Assembly (NCBI RefSeq): GCF_028554725.1
Contig: NC_071667.1
Location: 14,677,501-14,741,500 of the forward strand
Source: Zeugodacus cucurbitae
Taxonomy: Eukaryota; Arthropoda; Insecta; Diptera; Tephritidae
DNA: 64,000 bases
Reading direction: 5' to 3'
Of this stretch, positions 47,301 to 59,300 are shown piece by piece (the first letter of the stretch is position 1; the number at the start of each line of letters is the position of its first letter). Below the pieces are notes generated by a model. That model had not been told where the DNA came from and did no database searches. It was given only the letters and a program-made list of their open reading frames with translations. The position numbers were made by a program, and so were the translations under genes.

Positions 47301-50300
47301 CCAAGCCGGGAAGATCGAATTCCATCTGCGAAGTAGCAATTAGGTCTTCGGGTGGTGCAAAGATTTGCTGCTCCCAAGTAGTGGTATCGTTGCCGGGACC
47401 ATTCGTATAACGCAGTTCGACGCGACCATGGAGATTGACATAAGTGGGCGGTACGGTGAAGATTATGCGTATGGTGCGTGGATCAATGGCTTCCAGATTG
47501 AGAACGTCAATGCCGCTTTGCAGATTGTTGAAGCCTAACATTAAGATAACGTAAGAGATACATATAAATAATAATTAAATTTTGTTACGCTAAAGGTAAA
47601 TTTATAAGTTGTTGCTAGTTTGTAGTGTGGAGATACTTGTCTAAATATTTAAAAGGGCTCGACAGCTTGGGTAAATAAAAAATATACGATTTATGGAGTC
47701 CAATATATTGTGTTGGTATATAATTCACTGTATCCCTACTAAAATTTTGTCTGTTTTATGTTTTCTTAATATATTATCACCGACCCCTTTTCATATTTTA
47801 GTAGATGATTAGTTAGTTTAGTAAGAAGCATAGTGTTGAATAATGTAGAAATAAAGAAAAAATAAACTAATTTTATAAATAGTAAAGATAATGGTTTAAC
47901 GATCCGTGTTATGTTGTGTTATTTACAACACAATGAGCTGTTACTTCGGAAGAGTTAGTTGATAGGAGGAAACCAAATACTGTGGTGAGTTAGCGGTTCT
48001 TGAGATAATGTATTCAAATGTTTAATGTTAATGGGATTGTGCGTGCATGTGTGTGTGTGAACTATGGCTAAGGCTAGGCTATGAATCAACCTTTTTGACT
48101 GGGATGCGTAGCGGTGGCAGCAATGGCCGGTAACACGCCGTGTTCGGTAGATTGCGCGGTTAAGCCCACAGCGCTGGTGGTCGCCGCGAAAGTAGTTGAA
48201 CTACTCGCCGTTTGCTCCGGATGCTGCAGTAAATTGCTATTATTATTAGTATTGCTGTTACTAGGCGCATTCGGTGGATGTGCGTGCGGAATATGTAGTG
48301 GCTGCCCCAGACCAGGTACGACTGGAAAACCGCCATAAGCCACGGGTTGGCCGTCGACAATCGCAATACCATGCGGTGGTGGTGGCGGTGGTAAGCCACT
48401 ATGCACGATCGGTACATATTGTGGATGCATGGGTGGTTGACCCGGTTGTTGATGGTGTATTAACTGTTGTTGTGGCAATCCACCACTCTCATTACCATGT
48501 CCATAGCCCGCTATATAGGCACCCTGTACAGGTGTATGTTGTAGGTGCTGTAAAATATGCTCGATGCGCACATGAGGTGACAAATTGGCTGGTCCTTTGA
48601 AGCCGGGCGGTGCACCCGGTGGTCCACCAGCAGCTCCAATGCCGGCAGGATGTGCCGCTGGCGGTCCAGCACCCAAGATATTAAACAAATCCGATTGACT
48701 AGTTGGTGCGGGCGGTTTACCCTGTGCGATGCCATTGGGACTAATGTCGTAGGGTTCATAGGAATTATAGGGACCAAAGCGATCTTTTGGTGGTTGTGCG
48801 GGATTGTAGAAACCGTATGGACCTGGTTGGCCAGCTGGTGGTGGATGCGGATTGTAGTTGACAACGTTGCCGATACCGCCGGGTCTGCCTAAATGTATGG
48901 GTATGAAACCGGGTGGTACAGTGTCATGTTCGTCTTGCGGCTCGTGCACATCGTATTTAACCTCATTTTGCTGTGGTTTCACAATAACCGGTTTCTTGAC
49001 AAACTTTTCATGTTTATCATGTTTCTCGGGACGCGTATCACCAAATGGTGAAGCGCTCTTCGGCGGCTTACCATCGATAGTGGGGTAGAACGCGTCACCC
49101 GGACGAGAGGGCTTCTCATGCGATTTGCTGGGATATATATCATTTTTGTCGCTAGAGACGTGCGCCGTTATGCCGCCAGTGACGTTCGGCTCTTCGGTGG
49201 ATGATGCTGTGGGAGATGATGAAATGCGGCAGATAGATAGATAGTTTGTTGTTATGACGTTAAACGAGTATGATATTGATGGCATTGGCATATTGTTTAT
49301 TTACAAGAGAACAAATTGATTTTATGCAAAAGATTTTCACATGATGTTATTGATTTTTGGTTTTACAATTTATAGATTGCATTTAGATACGTGATATGTG
49401 AGTGCATATGCCATTATGAAGCACATAATAAGTTATAAATAAAAGAAAAATAGAAATAAATAAAATATTAGAATTTATGAAATCATAAAGAACGATGTAA
49501 AGACCACAACAAAGACAAATGCAAAGCATAACTTTATAAAAAAAGTCGGACGTTATTTTTTCATGGAATAGGGGATGGTACCTTTTTCTATGTAGTTTGC
49601 AAAATTTTAATGACTTATTGGCTCATAAATCTGCTAATAATACTCAGATAGTAGTAGTGGTAGTATCGACTTTCACGGTTGCAATTATTTGTTTTTGAAA
49701 AAATTTCGAACAGTTATTGAAAGATTTTTTGTTATGACGTTTTAGAAAAAAATCTAGTGTTGCAATTGATTACCTTTCGAAGAGGTTTTTACAAAGGTTA
49801 TTTACTTTATTGCCAGTTAATATATCAGCTTATGAAGCGTATGTTAAATTTATGCTATAATTCACTTCTTCTTATTGTTCCACAAAAAGAGGTTTATAAA
49901 ATATTTAAACTAACCTCAAACAGAAAGTGAATTTTTCGAGATCGTTTTCATGAACTAATTATAACTGATGTTAGTCTTCATGTACGGAAGAGGGCCTTTC
50001 AAAGCTCTCAAACCAATTAAATAAGGCCTCTAGATCAAATGCTTTCATAATGCAATTGTCGAAATTAATTTAAAAATTAATTAAGCATTATTAAGCATAA
50101 AATAAGTATCAGATAAAGTCTCAATAGCATTTCAAAGCACTGTCAACTCCTAAACCGTCAGTTAAGAACAAAATACCTTCGCTTAATTAGTAACGTGTTA
50201 GGCAACCTCACTTTTCATGCCACCAATGCTTCTTATCCACGTGCATGAATCACTTTTAGTGGCCGTTTTTGTTACTATTAATTATAAGATTTCTTCCAGA

Positions 50301-53300
50301 ACCTACTTCATAATCAAATCACCACGAATATTTCATTTCATATTTACCGCTTAAATCGTGTACTCCTTCTGTATTGAAGACATGCATTGGCGGTACGAAT
50401 GTAGACGATGCTACAACGTCATCGGCATTACCGCCGCTCAGTTTGGGCGTCAATGGTGCGCAGGCCCAATGCTTGCAGCATTCATCGTCTGGTATGGGTA
50501 AAATGCGCGCCTGCGTTGGATGGCAAGGCAAATCGGGTGGCGGGCGTGCGACTACTGGCGCGCATGCTGGCCGACATTCTACCTTACTGTTCTCACAATA
50601 GCAATGCTGTTCACAGCCTGTCACACGAAAGCGGCGCAATGAGCAGAGCGATGCATGAATGCGAAATGAAAGAAAAACAAAAAATAAAATATGTAGTTAG
50701 TGTTAGTTGCTTGCTGGTGTCATATTAAGTGTATTATTGTGTTTATTTGTGCGTTTATGAGATACTCACCCGTGAGATTAGTTGGTATAGGTGACCAATT
50801 GTCAAAGGTGTGACCCAGGTAATTACACGTGCCGTTATCCACGCAACGCATCTTCTCCGGACAGCAATTGGGCGCTTTCGGTTCAAAATTGGCCGGTTCC
50901 GGTTCCCAACGCAAACAATGCGGATTCATTAGATCCAAACCGAATGTGGATGGACACTGCAGCTTGGCGCAATGCACACCCTCTGGCGTGCAAATACATA
51001 ACTGTTCGCAGCCATCATGGAACTGCTGACCATCGTGATAGTGTTGTCCCTTATATTCGCAATCGGCGGAGTCTTCACCGCCGGCACCGGAGATATCGCG
51101 CGCCTCCTCCGAACCGTATTGCTCGTCGCCAATCGAATTTTGCGCTGTTGGTGGTGATGCGGTCTGCTCGTGATCGTCTAGCGTCACATCGCACAACTCC
51201 AATTGACAGCAGATATCCTTGGGATCCTTTACGTAAACACACTTATCGAGGCGCGTATGATTGCGTTCCGGACAACGCGATTTGCAATTCATTACGCCAC
51301 CCTCGTCGCAATGGCAAATCTGTTCGCAGCCGATTTCCAGTCGCTCGCGGAATTTGTACACGCTGCCTTTGTAGTGGCAATCGGGCCGTGGTGCTTGTGC
51401 GGAGGCTGCGTGTCGCGAATTGGGGACGTGTGCAAAAGTACGGTATTTTTTTTTTAATTTTTATTGGTATTGTCAGCAGTAGGTGGCGTGTTGTGCGTTG
51501 CATTTGAGATTCAGATTTGTTGTTGTTTTTATTGTTGATGAATTTAGCGCATATTTGTGGTTTCGCATGTGTTTTTAGGTTTATTTTGTTTAAGCAAATT
51601 AAATGAGAAGAACAAACAAAGCTTGAATAAGCAAAATGTGGTAAATAAATCATATGAGATAATGAGATTTGTAAGATATTTGAGTCTTTTCCAACTTATT
51701 TTGATATTTCTTATTGCATGCCCTTCCCAAGGTGTGGTAACAATGCGCTTTTTATGGTGATCTTGGTTATGTGCGTTCTTTTTTTTTTTTGTATTCCACC
51801 TGCTGTTAGTCTTGCAAAAATTGTTCTATTACTAAAGCAGATGAATTCCCATTACATTTAATTACTTTTATAAAAGGCAGATGAAGTGAATCACTGCGAG
51901 CTAGCAAGTATTTGCTAAATTGACGACAAATTCACTTCTTCAATGAAATTGGTGATTTCAAGTGGTTTAAAGCAAAAGGCTTTCAAAAATGGCTGAGGTA
52001 ATATATAAATTCCATTTGCTTTCATTTCTGCTCTGATTTTCTATAACATAGCATACAAAATAGGTTTCAAATCCCCTCAAATATATATTGCACATTTTCA
52101 CATGCCGATAAGTGATTTATAGGTTCTTTAACAATTATTTTCATTTCAATGTCTGATGATAAAATCTTCAATATTAAGCATGAAATTGTGTTACTTTCTA
52201 AATCTCTATCACCAAAAGTGATTTTGAATGATTTAAGATTTTTTTGCATCAAATTAATATAATTTCACTGCATTGTATTGAGGTGATTTGAAAGTGATAT
52301 GAAAGCAAAACTAGTAAGAAAGTCTCCAAATCTATTATTTTTATTCAGATATACCAAAAAACAAATCTCTTTACTTTACTATATAAGAATCACTAAATCG
52401 CTACTCTTCAACACACTCACCATTCAGTTCACCCTCAGCATTCAATTCTATTGCACCCATTGTCGGCAATAGACCGCATTCCATGGTTGCGCAGCATTCA
52501 TCAACAGCCACCTGCTGACAATGAGTCACATCCATATGTGGTGCACCGCCAACCAGTTTGAATGTATTACCCATGCAACGGGGTTCACAAATCCATTCGC
52601 CGCGATTACATGTGCAACGCTCATCACAGCCGCGATTCATAGTTTCGCCATTCTGCAAATGTAAGAAGAAGAAAATGATTGAGAAGTGTTTTATATACAC
52701 TCAAAAAGCAGTTGCTATTTAAATAAATAATATTGTGTTTAGTGTCTATTTCTTCCTTCTAAGGATTTCATTAATTTTCAAAAATTAAAATATTTCAATT
52801 TGTTTTAAGGCATAATTGAAGTATTTAAAACTTAATTAAACTCAGACTGCATTTAATTATAAGTTATTTATATTATAGAATGATTTATATATTCAGCAAT
52901 TTGCACTTTTTTCTTTGCAATTACATAAAATTATTGTTTTCCGCATACAATTATCGAAGTAACACTGTACGGCTGCATAAATTAAGCCTCACATAACTCA
53001 ATAACAATAGAACAACAATATACTTACACAATAACATAGTTAGTATATTAGTATATTGTATATTGTGTTGTAGGCGCCTTAAGCCGTTATGTGGGCTGAC
53101 TCAACAAACCGACGTCAATTGTCATTCTTATTCGCTGCCAATCAATTAATTATGAACGCAATTGAAAAGCTACTGTATTGCAGCAATATTTACTCATTTA
53201 CTTGGAGACTTGTATATACTTATCTATATACATATGTATAATGACATATAAAATGTTTTTGTTGTATTTATTTAAATTACTCACTTTACTTATGCTTGGC

Positions 53301-56300
53301 TAATAAGGAAATACCGTAAAAGGTTCTGTATGAATTGGAAATTTAAAATACCTGAGTATGAATGTTGAAATAATGAGTTGCGTGCTCAAGTCTTTTGTTT
53401 GGTTGGTTCACTAAAAGCACCACTCTTGTTTTTGGTCAATTTTTTGTTACGTTTTCTGCTAGAACTTAATGAAATCTAATAAAAATCAGCTTTATTTCCA
53501 CACTTGTTTGAATTTGAACCATTTTTTGGAGACATTAAAGAGTCGATTATTACTAAATCGGATTAATTTTCTTGTAATAATTAAATCCCGGATTCAAACT
53601 ATATCTTTTCTTACGATTTTTTGAAAACTATATTGATTTGTTTTAAATTGAGGAATACAAATCTGTCGCTTTAACGTTATAATATAAATCTATTTATGCT
53701 CTCTTTGACCCATTTGGACCCTGCGAAGTTTACCGTCACGACTGTTACTGGTTCTAACTTTACATGTATCAATATTTTAGCTCGTATCTGTCAATACTAT
53801 ACATCTTTGTAAGGTCTTGACATAACCTACAAAATGAACGCCGAAATTCGCGATACTTTAAAGTTTTCCTTCGTTAAAGGCAAATCCGCTAGAGAAACGT
53901 TCCATGAGATTAATGGTGTTTTGGGGGATGTTACTCTATCACTTCGAACTGCGGAGGAATGGTTTCGACGATTCAGAGCGGGTAAAAACGACAACATGGA
54001 TAAGCCAGCCGGCGGAAGACCTGTGACGACGAATACCGATCAAATCACATCGAGTTAGGCCAGCATGTGGCATGTGTGTAGCCTGAACATAAGCGCCAAG
54101 TGATTACCACCTATTCCTGTCCATGGTGAACGGTTTTGGTGGTGTAAAGTTGAACTCAAAAGAGGCTTGTGAAAAGTGGCTGTCCGAGTTCTCCGTTCTC
54201 CGATCACTGTAAAATTTTTATAAAGTATTGAATAAAGAGCAAAACAGCGAAAGGGAGATATTGCCAACCTAGTATTTACTTTATACCAACTTCAATGAGA
54301 TAACAACGACGATGGTGGGCCAAATGCCATCGAAAATTCACTGCAAATTCTTAAGGCTTGTAAGTAATTGTAATATTTGACTTGCTTATTCTGTTGAAAA
54401 GTGGAGCAACTGCGAGATATATAGATAATGGCAAGGCGCGCAAATATTTTTCAGCTGCACGTAAAACCTTTGCAACCGCAACAGCTGTTGATTGGTGTGG
54501 TAAATATGTGAAAGAGTGTTTCCATATGTATGCGGGTTTGTGACTTTGTATGCACATTTGTTACTGCTTATAGCTTGTTGACTTCCACACTCATAACCAT
54601 ATTAGGGCGACTGCGCGCTTATTTCAACGGACTTCAATACTGTGGTAGCAGCAAAAAGCACTCAAAATTGCAAAAAAGCAAGTAAACATAAAATGCAACA
54701 AAGTGAAGAAAAAAAAATAATAAAAACCAAAGCCCGCATTTGCATTCAGGTGCTTTGCTTTTACAAAAGAAAACCCTAACTACACTAAACAATAAATATA
54801 TAAAAATTTGATCGATTTTATAATTTTTTTTTTTAATATTATAAAAAACTCTATTTATTTCTAATTTCCTGTTGTATCTGTATTTGCAGCTATTTGAAGT
54901 TTTGAAATTTGCAATTCATTTGTAAACTGGTTATTTTATAGCAAAAGTTGCTCCACAAATTTGAATGCAAGCGGAAATTTTTGCGGATTTGATTTTCCAA
55001 ACGACTTTCCTTGCATTTTTCGGAAGGTTGTCTGCTCGCGACCGATTCCGCATTTACCGGAGAGAAAACTTGTTTTCGCCAATTTATCTAGCAGACGTTT
55101 ACCTATTTACAGACATAACATACATATTTACATACTAACAATGCAAATATGTATTCGATTTTGATTTCCGTAATTGTGTTACAACTGCCGGTAACAGTAA
55201 ACGATCTCGGCGAAGAAACTAGAAAGGTGTATAAGTCATTACACGAGTATGTCGTGAATGAAGTAATTTGTATGATCAATTTTATAGGACGGGAAGCTTA
55301 TTTATATTTATATTAATAAATAATATTTTCTATGGTGGAAGCGCGCGAATGAGTCCAATTTTTCATCTTTTTTAGTCACTGAATCGCCAAAATTCGTTAG
55401 AGTAAAACAACCGGTTTCTCCTTCTCAGTTAGTCAAAGTAAATCGCACCTAGTGGATTCCACTGGACGACAGGTCAGTCTACGCCACTTCCGAAGCAGGT
55501 TCGCCGAGTGAGAGCTGTTTCAGCTCAACGGACTTTCTGTGCTTTGGAAGCGGAAACACCTGAGCACCTACTCCTGGAATGTCACGCGATTGCGGGGTTA
55601 TGGAGTCATGCAATGGGGTCTCTATAACCCCAAAGGGAAAGTATCGCGACCACCATTCCTGCAGCGTTACTAGGTTTTCTTAGAGCTACAGAACTGGATG
55701 GTATTCTGTGATAAACAGGAGAGAGCACAATATACCGTAGGTCTTCTTCGAAAGCTTTCAAATTTCTTTTGTGAGAGTAGCGCCGTCGGTCGGTGAGACT
55801 CAGTACCTATCGTATATATATATATATATATTGGAACGCTATTCTTAAAATATTTGAAAAGTTGCTGATAATATTTCTTTTAATAACAACAAATTAAAAC
55901 TCACAGTAAAGTTCAAATGGGTGTTAGTAATAGATACCATGGAGAAAATTACCCATTTAAGGTCAACACTTTCGCAATGACACGCCCATTAGCAGACATT
56001 TAACAAACCACTTGACTATGCAAAAGATATTTCGCATTGCGTCGCCAACAAGCCCAAGAAGCAATAACAACAAAGGCGCAAAAGCACTTGTTCGGCGCTG
56101 CATCGCATGTGGCAGGTGTATCTCAGCACTAGTGTGGCATGCGGAATGCGATGGTCGGCGAGAGGAATGTGGCATGTGCATGTCCAGCAGCACACAGCTA
56201 TTGATGCGAAATGCGTCACGAGGCAATTGAATGCTTCACTGCCGTTTAAGTGTGCAAACAGCACGACAATAAATGAAAATATTTGCAGACCATTTTGAAA

Positions 56301-59300
56301 AGTGAAAGTAAAATTCGATTTTTAAGTTGCGTTTTCTCGTTTTTCGTTTTCATCAGCTGAGCCAACGAAGCCAACACAGCCAGCGTATACCTAGAAGCAT
56401 CAATGAAAGTGCAAAATAAAATGCAAAAGTCAAAAGACGGACAGCCAAGCGCAAAGTAAATATATACATATATTTCAGTAAATACAAACATACGCGCACA
56501 TACTTATATACATAAGTGCACACGTAACTGCAGTGTGAGTGTATAAGTATGTAAGCGCTTACGGCAAGCCGAGACTGGGCAGGTAAAACCCCGTGTTGTT
56601 GACGGACCGACAGCCATGCAACGCTTTAATGAGTACCGGCCGGCAACAAAAACACACCTGATGTACATACAAATCTATACACACCGACAAACAATTGTAT
56701 ATTTGAATTGTTGCCGGTACTGGTCTGTCGGTTATGATGGGCGCGAATGGCGCTCCGTACCATTTGGTGGCAGCTCAATTACGGCTCAAACTTTAAGACT
56801 TTTGTAAATATTGTAATTAAAACTTTAACGAAAACTGTGAATGTTTGGCGACACCGTAAGTGGATATTTCGGTTGCATAAAAGTGAATTTAATATGTGTA
56901 TCATATAATGCGAGCACAAATGCACTTTCTTAATATGAAATTTAATGATTTCACAATAAAATTGGGAAAATCTCATTCAAAGTATAAAAAAAGTATAAAC
57001 TTTTGGTATATGAGTATATATATTTTCTTGATTGACGATGAAAGTTTTGGATCCTACACAATATTATTTATTACAGTTATCAACACATGGAAGTTTGTAA
57101 ATCTTCCGCAGAATATTTCTCCCGAACTCTCCAAAAGCTTATTGCATTTTCACACAGGAGCTAAACGCTGATTTAGATCGATTTGCCATACAGAATAAAA
57201 ATCAAAATTTTCTACTTTAATATTTAGTTGAATGATAATCGAGTTGAAAATGAAATGCAACTCTGCTACAAAGAACGTATTTGTAATTGCATAGACCTTT
57301 GTGTGCGAGTTGTTGTCAGCGCTATAAATTTGGATGTATTTTTTGGTAAAATAGCAATAATACAACTCCACAGTAAATGTCGCTGTTAGAAATAATTGTT
57401 GGATTGTTGATAGAATAGCAAACTTTTTATGAAAAAACAAACTTTTTATGAAAAACAGAAACAAAAATTTATAACAGCTGATCGATTATCAAATAGCCGC
57501 CAGTGTGAAGGGCAAAACCTGGTTTCTCAATTAAAATTTTAATTGATCAATTAATTTGGCTGTGCGAAAAGGCTATAACTTCTATAACTTGAGATCGTTG
57601 CTGATTTTGTAATCCTCATTGCATACATCTTTATACGGAAGATTTACAAAAAAAGCATTCAACAAGTTGATCTTCCAATAACACATCGTTCTGAAGAGTT
57701 TCTTTAAATTGAGGATCTTGATAATAAGATCATATTTGACATAGCAGAGCTTCGATTAAAAGAAAGTTGGCCTGACAAACACTTGAAACGTATAATTTTT
57801 CAGACAACATCTGGAAACATGCCAAACTTACGTTAGATACTACGATACAAATCTTCTAAAAATATCAAAATCAGTCAAGCACAACACAAATTTGTTGAGG
57901 CAACGCCTGGGTGACATGACTGATAAAACGTGATTCAACCTGAGTCTAGAGAGTCCTGAAAACAGGTCAGAAGAGAGTGCTGAGCTATTTCTATCTCGTC
58001 TTTGCAGAAATCTTCGTACCTTGAGTGTTTAGCTTTTAAATGGAACAACAGTAAGAGGGTCACTTATTAGAAGGTCACTTATTAGAATTTTTTCAAAGTA
58101 TTCAAATTAGTATACAAATAAACATTTTGCATCTGTAAATAACTAAATACCGTTATAATATTAAAAAAAAAAACAACTCAGGCATTCGAAAATAATCTTC
58201 AAAGCCAGTTCGTTTCGTACACCAAAATACAAAATATAATATTACGCAATTTTTAAAGTGCATAAATTACAGAAAAAAGATAATAACAACAAAATAAACC
58301 TGATCATTTATGTTTTTAGTCTTTTTTTCGCTGAGCGAGAAGAAAGTGAAAAATCTTGTTAAATGAAACGCCACAGAAATCTGGTTTTCGAAATCGTGAG
58401 CAGCTTGTGAAATGCCAAGTGGCTCATTGAATGTTTTTTCCTTCCAATAAGTAAAGCGCTATTGTTTTATCGACTGGCGCGTCACTACGTGTATTGATTA
58501 GTAATGCGACCAAACGTAACTGTGGCCAAGTAAGCTAAACTACCGAATAACCGGGGGATATGAGGAAGCAAAAATAAGTATTACATAATTTGAGTACTTT
58601 GGAGTGCTTCACAATTCAAATGAGTAAAATAATCAATACATTTTTTTACACGTGAACGCTATATATATGTATGTCTCTGTATATACTATAAAAATTATAT
58701 GTAGCTTTCAAACAAAAAGTAATTTTGCTATTCTAACGCCTCTCACATAAATTTTACTCTAGCCAATGCTGGTGCTAATTTTCCATAAACACACTTTTTA
58801 TCTACGCACACCCCTATCACTTACCTTGTACATTCTGTCATCACTGCCAGTGCAGTCTTGATGCATTGCGGCCGCACCCACTGGCGCTGATGTAACCTCG
58901 GTGATCTTCGGCTGATGTTCATGATCGTGCTGTTGTTGTTGTGGTTCTTCATTGGCGCTATGATTGTTTGGGGGCTGATTTTGTTCGTATTGTTGTTGTT
59001 GTTGTTCATAAGTGTTGCGCGTTACATCCATTTGATCGTCATCATCCATACTGATATCACTCAAATCCAGCAAAGCAGCGCTTTTATGTTCAACACTTTT
59101 GTTCTTGTTGTTGTTGCCGTCGCGTTCTGTGGTCACAAAGTTGTGGTAATGATAGTTCAATGGTACATCATCGTTCTCCGCCGAAATGCTATCGCCCACA
59201 GAACGGCCCTCACCATGATAGAAGAAATGTTGTGGGAATGGTGTTGATAGTGATTCGTCATGGTTATTATACGTTTCAGCGTTGTTGTTGCCTTCCATTG

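Larger units (their letters stand above)
52653..58824 (-). other. Large VWC/FN3 gene intron (6.2 kb)
   Basis: It contains a mariner remnant (53834-54240), a LINE tail (55395-55720) and a TA microsatellite (55813-55830). The rest is unassigned A/T-rich DNA. Confidence 0.5.
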
